Origin: Hoeflea sp. YIM 152468 | GTDB lineage: Bacteria > Pseudomonadota > Alphaproteobacteria > Rhizobiales > Rhizobiaceae | Assembly (NCBI RefSeq): GCF_029210485.1 | Contig: NZ_JARGET010000038.1 | Span: forward strand, 310,001 to 374,000 | DNA: 64,000 nucleotides | Reading direction: 5' to 3' | In this document: piece after piece, positions 28,082 to 36,855 of the stretch | How positions within the stretch are numbered: position 1 is the stretch's first letter | Layout of the letters: each line of letters opens with the position of its first letter | Notes under the pieces: model-generated | What the model was told of the DNA's origin: nothing | Seen by the model: the letters and a program-made list of their open reading frames with translations, nothing else | Databases searched by the model: none | Translations under genes and position numbers: made by a program

Positions 28082-29314
28082 TCAGTCAGCGTCTTCCACG
28101 ATGGCGACGTAGCGCTTGTGGGCGTCTTCCGGCGTGATCGACTTGTCGTTCATGAACTCGACCATGAGATCGTTGAACTGGGTCTGGGTGTCAGCCGAGA
28201 AAACCATGTCGCCGGATGGCAGCAGGTTGCCGGTTGCGAGGATTTCCAGACCCTTCTTCATGCAGTCATTGGCCGCCGAAAGATCGATGTCACCGCGGAT
28301 TGGCAGCGAACCTTTCTTCAGGTTGAAGGCGACCTGGGTTTGCTTGGAAATCATCACAGACGCCAGTTCGAGCTGGGCTGCGGTCTTTTCCGCATCATCG
28401 AGCTTGGGGAAATAGAAGGCGTCGCCACCGGTCGAGAGATATTCGTGAACCCCGAGACCCGGAAGACAGGTGTAGTCCTTGCCGGCTGTCTGCTCGGCAA
28501 CCTGGAATTCACCCTGCGCCCAGTCACCCATGATCTGGCCGCCGGCGGTGCCGGTGATGACCATGTTGGTGGCCTGGTTCCAGTCCTGAACATTGGAGCC
28601 GTCAGCCATATCGCGAGCATCGCCCATGGCCTCGAAGACCTTGGCCATGTCCGGACCGCCGGCTGCATCGACATCCTTGCCGATATTGACCTGCTTCCAC
28701 AGGTCCAGACCGCCGACACCGATCTGAACGGCGCCGAAGAGCAGGTTCGACTGCCAGGGCTGCTGACCAAGGGCGAGCGGCTGAATGCCGGCTTCGCGCA
28801 GCTTCGGGGCTGCAGCAACATATTCGTCCCAGTTGCTGGGAACATCCACGCCGGCCTTTTCGAAGGCGGCATGCGACAGCCACAGCCACTGCGGTGAATG
28901 GATATTGACGGGAACGCAATAGATGCGGCCATCCAGGGTGCAGCTGTCGAGCAGGTTTGACGGATTGACGATGTCTTTCCAGCCTTCCTTTTCGGCGAGC
29001 TCGGTCAGGTCGAGCATCAGGCCGGCTTCAATCAGCTCTTCGGCCTGGCGACCGTGGTTGAACTGGGTCGCCGCCATCGGATCACCACCGGTGATGCGGG
29101 AAATCATGACCGGGCGGGCCGTGCCGCCACCGCCGGCGATGGCGCCGTCGACCCATTTGTTGCCGGTGGCGTCAAACGCCTTGGCAAATTCGGCCACAGC
29201 CGCGGCCTCGCCACCGGATGTCCACCAATGGGTGACTTCCAGATCTGTTGCATTAACGGATGTCGACAGTGCCAGCGCGGACGCGCCAGTCAAAAAAAGC
29301 TTGAATGTGTTCAT
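28082..29314 (-). CDS. Carbohydrate ABC transporter substrate-binding protein
   Basis: A 410-residue periplasmic receptor with a Sec signal (MNTFKLFLTGASALALSTSVNA) and the family-1 extracellular solute-binding fold: 'LEVTHWWTSGGEAAAVAEF' at the N-terminus and an aromatic ligand patch 'SPQWLWLSHAAFEKAG'. It resembles the glucose/mannose-type receptors of CUT1 systems. Start 29314 has a strong GGGAGGGAA site; the open frame extends to 29365 without better signals. It is the first gene of the sugar operon, divergent from the LacI gene, with two operators between them. Confidence 0.92.
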   Translation of the reverse strand: MNTFKLFLTGASALALSTSVNATDLEVTHWWTSGGEAAAVAEFAKAFDATGNKWVDGAIAGGGGTARPVMISRITGGDPMAATQFNHGRQAEELIEAGLMLDLTELAEKEGWKDIVNPSNLLDSCTLDGRIYCVPVNIHSPQWLWLSHAAFEKAGVDVPSNWDEYVAAAPKLREAGIQPLALGQQPWQSNLLFGAVQIGVGGLDLWKQVNIGKDVDAAGGPDMAKVFEAMGDARDMADGSNVQDWNQATNMVITGTAGGQIMGDWAQGEFQVAEQTAGKDYTCLPGLGVHEYLSTGGDAFYFPKLDDAEKTAAQLELASVMISKQTQVAFNLKKGSLPIRGDIDLSAANDCMKKGLEILATGNLLPSGDMVFSADTQTQFNDLMVEFMNDKSITPEDAHKRYVAIVEDAD

Positions 29315-29399
29315 CGAGTTCCCTCCCAGGATTGTTCCTCCTCCCGGTCTCGTCGCTCCCAGCAACTGCCCGGGCCCACCGGTGTCCTCACACCGCTTT

Positions 29400-29412
29400 C
29401 AATCGATTACAT
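29400..29412. promoter_or_regulatory. LacI-type operator, copy 1
   Basis: CAATCGATTACAT, centred on the palindrome ATCGAT, is one of two identical 13-mers in the divergent gap. The core is the CG-centred kind of inverted repeat bound by LacI-family dimers. It lies about 86 bp upstream of the binding-protein gene and should be bound by the LacI protein encoded at 29537. Confidence 0.72.
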
Positions 29413-29434
29413 CGATCTGTACTCTGATGCGCTG

Positions 29435-29447
29435 CAATCGATTACAT
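29435..29447. promoter_or_regulatory. LacI-type operator, copy 2
   Basis: A second CAATCGATTACAT, 35 bp centre to centre from the first; with its left neighbours it reads TGCAATCGATTACA, an almost perfect palindrome. Two sites at this spacing permit cooperative binding or control of both divergent promoters. Confidence 0.75.
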
Positions 29448-29536
29448 AAAGGTTGACCGTGATGACTTTTGGAGTCAAGTGATATTTGCGTTACGTACCT
29501 CAAGTCCGTCTCGCAGAACCGGGAATACGACTCATC

Positions 29537-30562
29537 ATGGAAACCAAAGCGCCGAGAATTACCGATGTTGCACGGCTTGCCGGGGTCTCGACGGCGACCG
29601 TCAGCCGGGCGCTGAGCAAACCGGAAACAGTAGCGGAATCAACACGTAATGCGGTGCTTGCCGCCGCGGAGAAAAGCGGCTACCGGGTCAATCTTTCGGC
29701 CCGCAATCTGCGGCGTCAGCGCACCGGCGCCATCGTCGTGCTGGTCCCGAATCTGGGCAATCCGTTTTTCTCGGAGATACTCGCCGGCATCGAGGTGGCC
29801 CTGTCGGACGCCGACATCAACATGCTGGTTGTCGACACAAGGCAGGCCCATACAAAGCCGCAGCTGGTGCTGGAGTATCTGCACGCATCCCGGGCCGACG
29901 GAATCATTGCGCTGGATGGCTCCTTGCCTGACGAAATCCTTTCGGTGGCGAGTGCGGGAACCGGCGCCCCACCCATTATCTTTGCCTGTGAGTGGCCCCC
30001 GAAGGACGCATTTTTCTCGGTTCGCGCCAACAACAGCGCCGGCGCCGGGTTGGCGATTGCACATCTTGTCGGGCTGGGGCATCGCCAGATCGGAATGCTG
30101 GCGGGGCCGCCGGAAAACGTGCTGACCCGCAGCCGAAGTGCGGGCGCGGAAACGGAGATGGTGAACAGCGGCCTGGCTCTGGACCCGTCACACCTCTTTT
30201 TCGGCGACTTCAGCCTCGAATCCGGCGCGCGCGCGGCTCAGGCATGGCTTCGACTCGATCATCGCCCCAGCGCTGTCTTTTGCCAATCCGACCAGATGGC
30301 TTTCGGCTTCATCTCGGAACTGGCGCGCAACGATGTCGCGGTTCCCGGCGATGTGTCAGTGGTCGGGTTTGACGACATCGATATCGCCCGCCGCTTCATT
30401 CCGGCGCTGACCACCGTTTGCCAGCCCCGCAAGAAGCTGGGGCTGTACGCAGCCAAAATGCTGATTGACCATGTCCAGACCAACACCAGCCCGGCGATAG
30501 AAACGACGATACTGGAAGTCGAACTGATCGTGCGGGACAGCACACGGCAACTTGCCGGTTGA
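29537..30562 (+). CDS. LacI family transcriptional regulator
   Basis: A 341-residue repressor. The N-terminal HTH (about 8-27, ITDVARLAGVSTATVSRAL) and hinge are followed by a periplasmic-binding-like effector domain (GAIVVLVPNLGNPFFSEIL ... VVGFDDIDIARRFIPALTT). Start 29537 (METKAPRITD) gives the usual distance to the HTH. It is divergent from the sugar operon, with two matching palindromic operators between, so it very likely represses that operon and itself until the transported sugar binds. Confidence 0.93.
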   Translation: METKAPRITDVARLAGVSTATVSRALSKPETVAESTRNAVLAAAEKSGYRVNLSARNLRRQRTGAIVVLVPNLGNPFFSEILAGIEVALSDADINMLVVDTRQAHTKPQLVLEYLHASRADGIIALDGSLPDEILSVASAGTGAPPIIFACEWPPKDAFFSVRANNSAGAGLAIAHLVGLGHRQIGMLAGPPENVLTRSRSAGAETEMVNSGLALDPSHLFFGDFSLESGARAAQAWLRLDHRPSAVFCQSDQMAFGFISELARNDVAVPGDVSVVGFDDIDIARRFIPALTTVCQPRKKLGLYAAKMLIDHVQTNTSPAIETTILEVELIVRDSTRQLAG

Positions 30563-30571
30563 ATATTCGAG

Positions 30572-30610
30572 AGAAATTTCTTATATAAATGATCTTGAAT
30601 GTTTAAATAT
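30572..30610 (+). promoter_or_regulatory. AT-rich candidate promoter/operator of the ArsR gene
   Basis: In a GC-rich window this short gap is AT-rich. It holds the perfect palindrome AGAAATTTCT (30572-30581), a following TATATAAAT that could be a -10 region, and the near-palindrome ATGTTTAAATAT (30599-30610) just before the ArsR start. Auto-repression is likely for such regulators, but the exact operator cannot be fixed by eye. Confidence 0.4.
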
Positions 30611-30623
30611 CGGAACGCCGACC

Positions 30624-30950
30624 ATGCTTGACGCACACGACATGCTTGAAATGGAACCGCGGATTGGTGAGGCGGCGAAGCTGATGGAAATGCTGTCGCA
30701 GCCGGTGCGCCTGCGCATTCTTTGCATCCTGCTGGACGGAGAACACAGTGTGCTCAGGCTGGCGGCGATGGTCGGCCTGTCGCAGCCCGCCATGTCGCAC
30801 CATTTGCGCAAGCTGCGCGACGCGGATCTGGTCGAGACCAAGCGTGATGCCCAGACGATTTACTATTCGCTGAAAGGCAAGGAAGTGGCGGCTGTGCTGG
30901 AAGTTCTGCACCGGCTCTACTGCGCGGAGCCCGCGGAGGTCAGCGGCTAG
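30624..30950 (+). CDS. ArsR family repressor of SqrR/BigR (persulfide-sensing) type
   Basis: A 108-residue winged-helix repressor. The recognition helix is in LSQPAMSHHLRKLRDADLV. It has exactly two cysteines, Cys34 (RILCILLDGEHSV) and Cys100 (LHRLYC), separated by 66 residues, the same spacing as the Cys41/Cys107 pair of SqrR and the pair in BigR that sense persulfides; flanking residues (ILC-LL-GE-SV and the LYC end) also match. ArsR-type metal-binding ELCVCDL is absent. Start 30624 is chosen by length; 30642 is an alternative. It stands 227 nt before soeABC on the same strand, which suggests that sulfane sulfur controls sulfite oxidation. Confidence 0.75.
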   Translation: MLDAHDMLEMEPRIGEAAKLMEMLSQPVRLRILCILLDGEHSVLRLAAMVGLSQPAMSHHLRKLRDADLVETKRDAQTIYYSLKGKEVAAVLEVLHRLYCAEPAEVSG

Positions 30951-31177
30951 CCCGGCCATTTGCGATGCCCCACCCTGTTGCCCTTGGACAATCACCCCGC
31001 CCGTGCACGCCAATCTGGCCTTAAAGGAAGTCAACCTGGCTTTACCCGCCGCCCTTGACATTTCCACGGCTGCACGGTCCGTTTGCGCTGCGGTCGCGGA
31101 GGGCGCCCGCATCGGATTGCCGTACGGCAACAATGGAACGCGCAGCACCCTGGGGCAGCGCGTCTTCGGGAGGGCGA
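30951..31177 (+). other. 227-nt leader between ArsR and soeA
   Basis: GC-rich gap with no convincing open frame. No AT-rich palindrome like the one before the ArsR gene is seen, so soeABC may be read through from that promoter. The only clear element is the GGGAGGG ribosome site of soeA at its end. Confidence 0.4.
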
Positions 31178-34018
31178 ATGAACCAGACCAGCAGGGCTCC
31201 CAGCACGGCTGACGGCACAACCGAGATTCGCAAGACCACCTGTTACATGTGCGCCTGCCGCTGTGGCATTGATGTTCACATCGCCGACGGCAAGGTCCGC
31301 TATATCGAAGGCAATCGCGACCATCCGATCAACAAGGGCGTGCTGTGCGCCAAGGGATCGGCCGGGATCATGCAGCATTATTCGCCGGCCCGGCTGAAGA
31401 AGCCGCTGCTCAGAACCGGTGAACGCGGCGCGGGGCAATTCAAGGAAATCGAATGGGACGAGGCTTTGGCGCTGGCCACCGACTGGCTCGGCGACGTGCG
31501 GCGCAGCGATCCGCGCAAGCTGGCGTTTTTCACCGGCCGCGACCAGAGCCAGTCCATGACCGGCTGGTGGGCGCAAGCATTCGGCACGCCGAATTATGCC
31601 GCCCATGGCGGTTTCTGCTCGGTCAACATGGCCGCTGCCGGCATCTACACGATGGGCGGCGCCTTCTGGGAATTCGGCGCGCCGGACTGGGAAAAGACCG
31701 AGCTGTTCATGATTTTCGGCGTCGCCGAGGATCATGATTCCAACCCGATCAAGATGGGGCTGGGCAAACTGAAAGAACGCGGCGTCAAGGTGATCGGCGT
31801 CAACCCGGTGCGCACCGGCTACAATGCCATTGCCGACGAATGGCTCGGCATCACGCCGGGCACCGACGGGCTGCTGATCCTGGCGCTGGTGCACGAACTG
31901 ATGCGCGCCGGCAAGATCGATGTCGATTACCTGATCCGTTACACCAATGCGCCCTGGCTGGTGATTGACGACCCCGACAGCGCTGACCACGGCCTGTTTG
32001 TGCGTGACGAAGAGGGTACGCCGCTGGTGGCCGAGCGGACAAGCGGCAAGGCACTGCCGTCGTCCACCCCAGGGATCAAGCCCGCCCTGAAAGGCCGGTT
32101 CGACTTGCCCGACGGTCGCTTCGCCATTCCGGTGTTCGAACTGCTGGCGCAAAAATATCTTGATCCGCAATATGCCCCTGCCGAGGTTGCCGAACGCACC
32201 GGAATTGCGGCTGACACCATCATCCGCATTGCCGGCGAGATTGCCGAGGCGGCGTTCGAGCGCGAACTCATCATCGAGCAGCCCTGGACCGACATGAAAG
32301 GCGAACGCCACGAGCGGATGATCGGCAGGCCGGTGGCGTTTCACGCCATGCGCGGCATCTCGGCCCATTCCAACGGATTTCAGACCTGCCGGGCGCTGCA
32401 TCTGCTGCAGATCCTGGTCGGCTCCATTGATTGCCCCGGCGGTTTCCGGTTCAAGCCACCCTATCCGCGCCCCGTTGCCGGCCAGCCACGGCCGCATGGC
32501 GGCGCCTGCGCCGACACCGCGCTGGCGGGCCCGCATCTGGGCTATCCGCGCGGGCCGGAAGATTTATTGCTCGAAGCCGACGGCGCGACGGCGCAGCGCA
32601 TCGACAAGGCGTTCTCGTGGGATGCGCCGCTGTCGGCGCACGGCATGATGCATATGGTGATTTCCAATGCCCATGCGCGCGATCCCTATGGCATTGATGT
32701 CTTGTTCATGTACATGGCCAACATGGCATGGAATTCGTCGATGAACTCCTCGTCGGTGATGGATATGCTCACCGACAAGGATGAGAAGGGCGATTATGTG
32801 ATCCCGAAGATCATCTATTCCGACGCCTATTCGTCAGAAATGGTGGCGTTTGCCGATCTGATCCTGCCCGACACCACCTATCTCGAACGGCACGACTGCA
32901 TTTCGCTTCTCGACCGGCCGATCAGCGAACCCGAAGCGCTGTGCGATTCGATCCGCTGGCCGGTGGTCGAACCCGATCGCGACGTACGCGGCTTCCAGAG
33001 CGTGCTGCTTGATCTCGGCGCGCGGCTGAAGCTTCCGGGCATGGTCACTGAGGATGGATCACCGGCCTACAAAGACTATGCCGACTACATCGTCAATCAC
33101 CAGCGCAAACCCGGCATCGGGCCGCTGTCAGGCTGGCGCGGCGAGGACGGCGACAAGACCGGGCGCGGCAAGCCCAATCCGAACCAGCTCGAGCGCTATA
33201 TCGAGAATGGCGGATTTTCACAGGTGCATGTGCCCATGGAAGCGCATTACTTCAAACACGCCAACCGGGCCTGGAGCGACTGGGCGATCGAAAAAGGCCT
33301 GCAGGACGGCCCGGTGGAAAACATCTTCCAGCTCTATCTCGAACCCTTGCGCAAGTTCCAGCTCGCCGCCGAAGGCAAGATCAAGCCGGTGCCGCCGGAA
33401 CATCATCGGGAGCGGATCAGATCCTGTTTCGATCCGCTGCCAACCTGGTATCCGCCGTTTGCCGATGACGGGCTGAGCGAGGAGGCCTATCCGCTGCACG
33501 CCATCACCCAGCGGCCGGCGGCGATGTATCATTCCTGGGGCTCGCAGAATGCCTGGCTGCGGCAGATCCACGGCGAAAACGCGCTCTATGTGCCGGGTGA
33601 TGTCTGCGACAGCCACGGACTGGAGACCGGCGACTGGGCGCTGGTGTCCTCGCAATCGGGCGAGATCCGGGTCAGGATTGCGCGCATGGACGCGGTCAAC
33701 GGCGCGACGCTGTGGACCTGGAACGCCATCGGCAAGCGCTCCGGCGCCTGGGCGCTTGATGCCGACGCACCGGAAGCAACCCGCGGGTTCCTGCTCAACC
33801 ATCTGATCGATGAATTGCTGCCGCCGAAAGGCGATGGCCGACGCTGGGCCAATTCCGATCCGATCACCGGTCAGGCGGCGTGGTTCGATCTGCGGGTGGC
33901 GATCCGCAAGGATGCCGATCAAACCACGGGTATCAGCCTGCCGCATGCCGCCTCCCAGGCAAGCCCGGTCGGGCCGGCGCCGAGGAATGTCAGTTTCGGA
34001 CCGGAGGCCGCTGAATGA
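31178..34018 (+). CDS. soeA: Molybdopterin sulfite dehydrogenase catalytic subunit (SoeA type)
   Basis: A 946-residue DMSO-reductase-family molybdenum enzyme. The N-terminal [4Fe-4S] ligands are Cys22, Cys25, Cys29 and Cys57 (TCYMCACRCG ... GVLCAKG). Cys147 in HGGFCSVN is the probable molybdenum ligand. There is no twin-arginine signal, so the enzyme is cytoplasmic, as SoeA is; periplasmic relatives such as PsrA/DmsA carry one. The C-terminal molydopterin-binding domain is about 770-890. GGGAGGG fixes ATG 31178. The stop overlaps soeB by 4 nt. The assignment to sulfite oxidation (to sulfate, electrons to quinone) is by resemblance of all three subunits. Confidence 0.82.
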   Translation: MNQTSRAPSTADGTTEIRKTTCYMCACRCGIDVHIADGKVRYIEGNRDHPINKGVLCAKGSAGIMQHYSPARLKKPLLRTGERGAGQFKEIEWDEALALATDWLGDVRRSDPRKLAFFTGRDQSQSMTGWWAQAFGTPNYAAHGGFCSVNMAAAGIYTMGGAFWEFGAPDWEKTELFMIFGVAEDHDSNPIKMGLGKLKERGVKVIGVNPVRTGYNAIADEWLGITPGTDGLLILALVHELMRAGKIDVDYLIRYTNAPWLVIDDPDSADHGLFVRDEEGTPLVAERTSGKALPSSTPGIKPALKGRFDLPDGRFAIPVFELLAQKYLDPQYAPAEVAERTGIAADTIIRIAGEIAEAAFERELIIEQPWTDMKGERHERMIGRPVAFHAMRGISAHSNGFQTCRALHLLQILVGSIDCPGGFRFKPPYPRPVAGQPRPHGGACADTALAGPHLGYPRGPEDLLLEADGATAQRIDKAFSWDAPLSAHGMMHMVISNAHARDPYGIDVLFMYMANMAWNSSMNSSSVMDMLTDKDEKGDYVIPKIIYSDAYSSEMVAFADLILPDTTYLERHDCISLLDRPISEPEALCDSIRWPVVEPDRDVRGFQSVLLDLGARLKLPGMVTEDGSPAYKDYADYIVNHQRKPGIGPLSGWRGEDGDKTGRGKPNPNQLERYIENGGFSQVHVPMEAHYFKHANRAWSDWAIEKGLQDGPVENIFQLYLEPLRKFQLAAEGKIKPVPPEHHRERIRSCFDPLPTWYPPFADDGLSEEAYPLHAITQRPAAMYHSWGSQNAWLRQIHGENALYVPGDVCDSHGLETGDWALVSSQSGEIRVRIARMDAVNGATLWTWNAIGKRSGAWALDADAPEATRGFLLNHLIDELLPPKGDGRRWANSDPITGQAAWFDLRVAIRKDADQTTGISLPHAASQASPVGPAPRNVSFGPEAAE

Positions 34019-34761
34019 CCCGTCTTCCCGCGACCACCGAAAAGCGGCTCGGCCTTGTCATCGATCTCGACACCTGCGTCGGCTGTCACGCCTGCGCGGT
34101 CAGTTGCAAGGAATGGAACACCAGCGCCGGAGCCTCGCCGCTGTCCGATGTCGACGCCTATGGCGCTGATGTGTCCGGCGCCTGGCTGAACCGGATCCAC
34201 ACTTTCGAAGTCACCCCCGAGGGGGCACCAGCGCAGATCGTGCATTTCCCCAAATCCTGCCTGCATTGCGATGACGCGCCGTGCGTGACCGTGTGCCCGA
34301 CCGGCGCCAGCTACAAGCGGCCCGAAGACGGCATCGTGCTGGTCGACGAGGATTTGTGCATCGGCTGCGGCCTGTGCGCCTGGGCCTGCCCTTATGGCGC
34401 GCGGGAAATGGACCCGGTCGAAAACGTGATGAAGAAATGCACCCTGTGCGTCGACCGGATCTACAGCGAGACCCTGGCTGAAGAAGACCGGATTCCGGCC
34501 TGCGTGCGCACCTGCCCTTCCAGTGCGCGGCATTTTGGCGATTTCAATGACCCGGACTCCAATGTTTCACAACTGGTGGCAGACCGGGGCGGCATCGACC
34601 TGATGCCGGAGATGGGGACACGCCCGGTCAACAAGTACCTGCCGCCGCGGCCGAAAACCCGGTCGCAGCCGGCGCCCGCGCCGGCCCTTGATCCAACACC
34701 TGCGCCCAAGGCCGACGGGTTCCTCGGCTGGCTCGACGCCGCACTCGACAGACTCGGATAA
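34015..34761 (+). CDS. soeB: Four-cluster ferredoxin subunit (SoeB type)
   Basis: A 248-residue iron-sulfur protein with 16 cysteines in four [4Fe-4S] sets: Cys21/24/27/31 (DTCVGCHACAVSC), Cys82/85/90/94, Cys115/118/121/125 and Cys142/145/163/167. This is the DmsB/PsrB arrangement; the opening RLGLVIDLDTCVGCHAC is characteristic of SoeB. A Pro-rich tail ends in a short amphipathic helix. It passes electrons from SoeA to the membrane subunit. It overlaps soeA (ATGA) and precedes soeC by 4 nt. Confidence 0.85.
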   Translation: MTRLPATTEKRLGLVIDLDTCVGCHACAVSCKEWNTSAGASPLSDVDAYGADVSGAWLNRIHTFEVTPEGAPAQIVHFPKSCLHCDDAPCVTVCPTGASYKRPEDGIVLVDEDLCIGCGLCAWACPYGAREMDPVENVMKKCTLCVDRIYSETLAEEDRIPACVRTCPSSARHFGDFNDPDSNVSQLVADRGGIDLMPEMGTRPVNKYLPPRPKTRSQPAPAPALDPTPAPKADGFLGWLDAALDRLG

Positions 34762-34765
34762 TCCC

Positions 34766-35677
34766 ATGCACCCTGCAGTTTCCGTTATCTTCTTTACCGT
34801 CATGTCGGGCGCCGGTTTTGGCATGATCTTTTTGCTCGGGCTCGGGTTTCCAGTCGACGGCGGCGCCGGGAAGGTGTTTTTGGTGTCGCTGACCGGTGGC
34901 GGCCTCGCGGTCGCGGGCCTGCTGGCTTCAACCTTTCATCTCGGCCATCCCGAGCGGGCCTGGCGGGCGCTCAGCCAATGGCGGACGAGCTGGCTGTCGC
35001 GCGAAGGCATCGCCGCCATCATGACGCTGATGCTCTTCGGGCTCTATGCGTTGATCTGGATGACAAGCGGAACCCGCAGTTCGCTGCTGGGGTGGACGGC
35101 AGCCCTTGGCGCGGCGGCAACAGTGTTCACCACCTCGATGATCTATGCGCAGCTCAAGACCGTGCCGCAATGGAACAGCCCGCTCACGCCGGCGGTCTAT
35201 TCCGGCTTTGCGCTCGGCTCGGGCTGGTTGCTGGCCTCCGCATTCGGAAATCACGGATATGCCGAGGTCTGGGGCATGGTGCTCGTCGCTCTGGCCTGGT
35301 CAGCCAAATGGCTCTGGTGGGTTCGGGCCGGCCGGGCGCGGCTTGCCGATTCGGGCTCATCGCCGGAGACGGCAACCGGACTCGGCTTGATCGGCAAGGT
35401 GCGCCTGCTCGAACGCCCGCACACCGGCGAGAATTACCTCACCCGTGAAATGGTTCACCGCATAGGTCGCAAACACGCCCGCACCCTGCGCATGCTGGCC
35501 TTGCTGCTGGGCGCCCTCGTGCCCCTTGTGATCCTTGCACTCATCGCGCTCAGCGGCGCCCCGGCGCTTTTCATCCTGGCCGCAGCGCTGTCGATGAGTG
35601 TCGGACTGCTGGCAGAACGCTGGCTGTTCTTCGCCGAAGCCGAACATGCGGTGTCGCTCTATTACGGCCACCGCTGA
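34766..35677 (+). CDS. soeC: Membrane anchor subunit, DmsC family (SoeC type)
   Basis: A 303-residue protein with eight or so membrane helices of the DmsC family. The segment STFHLGHPERAWRALSQWRTSWLSREG, about 55-80 residues in, is the family hallmark. It anchors SoeAB to the cytoplasmic face and reduces quinone. ATG 34766 lies 4 nt after soeB. Nothing follows on this strand; the next gene is convergent 21 nt away, with no obvious terminator. Confidence 0.86.
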   Translation: MHPAVSVIFFTVMSGAGFGMIFLLGLGFPVDGGAGKVFLVSLTGGGLAVAGLLASTFHLGHPERAWRALSQWRTSWLSREGIAAIMTLMLFGLYALIWMTSGTRSSLLGWTAALGAAATVFTTSMIYAQLKTVPQWNSPLTPAVYSGFALGSGWLLASAFGNHGYAEVWGMVLVALAWSAKWLWWVRAGRARLADSGSSPETATGLGLIGKVRLLERPHTGENYLTREMVHRIGRKHARTLRMLALLLGALVPLVILALIALSGAPALFILAAALSMSVGLLAERWLFFAEAEHAVSLYYGHR

Positions 35678-35698
35678 GATCGGGCCAAAACGACCGCT

Positions 35699-36721
35699 TC
35701 ATCGGATCATGCCGGCTTCCCGGTAATACTTCTCTGCACCGGGATGCAGCGGGATGGCAATGCCGTTCAGCGCGGATTGGAGCGTTACCACCGCCCCCTT
35801 GGCATGACCGACATCGAGCAATTTGCGTGTGGCCGGGTTCCACAGCGCCCTGGTGACCTGGTAGATCAGATCCTCATCCTGCTCCAGCCGGGTCAGCCAC
35901 TGTGCTCCCACCGCAATCGTCGGGACGCCGGGCACACCGTCATAGACGCCGTCCGGTATCGCGTCCCGGGTGAAGAATGAATGCTGCAGAACCATCCCGT
36001 CCACGTCGGGGCCTTGGATGGGAACGAGCACAATGGCAGCACTGGACGCAAGCTCGGCGATGGCCCTGGCGGGATAGCCGCCGACAAAGAACAGCGCATC
36101 GATCCGGCCTTGGCGCAGCGCATCGGCCGCATCCTCCGGCATCAGGTTTTCGATCGTGATGTCGGCATCGGAAAGACCGAAGGCCTCGAGGACCAGACGT
36201 GCATCGGGGTAGGTTCCCGAATCGGTCTTGTCGAGGGAGACACGCTTGCCCTTCAGGTCCGCGACCGAGCTGATGCCGGAGGCCTTGGCGGCAATCAGGT
36301 GAATATGTTCGGGATAGAGCGCAGCGATGACGCGCAGATCGCGCATCGGTTCCTGGCCTTCGAATATTCCGGTACCGGAATAGGCCCAATAGGCGACGTC
36401 GGACTGGGAGAAGCCGGTGTTCAAGCCGCCCGAGATGATGGCGCTGACATTGGCCACTGACCCATGCGAGGATTGCGCCACCGCCACCAGACCGGGGACA
36501 CCGCAGGACCCGCCTTCATCGCATTGGCGGGAACCGGGCGGGTTGGAGATGGCATTGGCGATGGTGCCGGCCAGCGGGAAATAGGTTCCGCCGACGCCGG
36601 CGGTTCCGATGGTGAAATAGCGGATGTCCTGGGCCTGGGCACTGCCCGCGCCGGCGACCAGCGCAACCGCACTTGCCAACACCCTGGCGGCGCATAACAG
36701 CGTCGATAGCCTCAGTCCCAT
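35699..36721 (-). CDS. TAXI family TRAP transporter solute receptor
   Basis: A 340-residue periplasmic receptor: Sec signal ending AGSAQAQ, then 'YFTIGTAGVGGTYFPLAGTIANAI', the TAXI hallmark, and later 'KGKRVSLDKTDSGTYPDARLVLEAFG'. Start 36721 (MGLRLSTLL) has a GGGGGA site; the frame runs on to 36814 but that part is basic and not signal-like. TAXI systems need a fused 4TM-12TM permease, which is not present here, so the partner is elsewhere. It follows the AstE-like gene by 134 nt on the same strand; cargo could be glutamate-like or an acylated amino acid, which is inference. Confidence 0.88.
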   Translation of the reverse strand: MGLRLSTLLCAARVLASAVALVAGAGSAQAQDIRYFTIGTAGVGGTYFPLAGTIANAISNPPGSRQCDEGGSCGVPGLVAVAQSSHGSVANVSAIISGGLNTGFSQSDVAYWAYSGTGIFEGQEPMRDLRVIAALYPEHIHLIAAKASGISSVADLKGKRVSLDKTDSGTYPDARLVLEAFGLSDADITIENLMPEDAADALRQGRIDALFFVGGYPARAIAELASSAAIVLVPIQGPDVDGMVLQHSFFTRDAIPDGVYDGVPGVPTIAVGAQWLTRLEQDEDLIYQVTRALWNPATRKLLDVGHAKGAVVTLQSALNGIAIPLHPGAEKYYREAGMIR

Positions 36722-36855
36722 CTTTTTCCCCCACCTTGCAAGCTGCACGGGACCGGTCTGGTGCCGATCTTTTTCACGCCGCAACAAAGTCGCGGTTTGG
36801 CTCATCAAAGTCAAAGGCAGCCGCTGGAAACCGCTCAGCGTGGTAAAAAAGGATG

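Noticed and set aside
31031-32536. Minus-strand frame (501 codons) opposite soeA
   Set aside because: No ribosome site or recognisable domain; soeA reads clearly on the plus strand.
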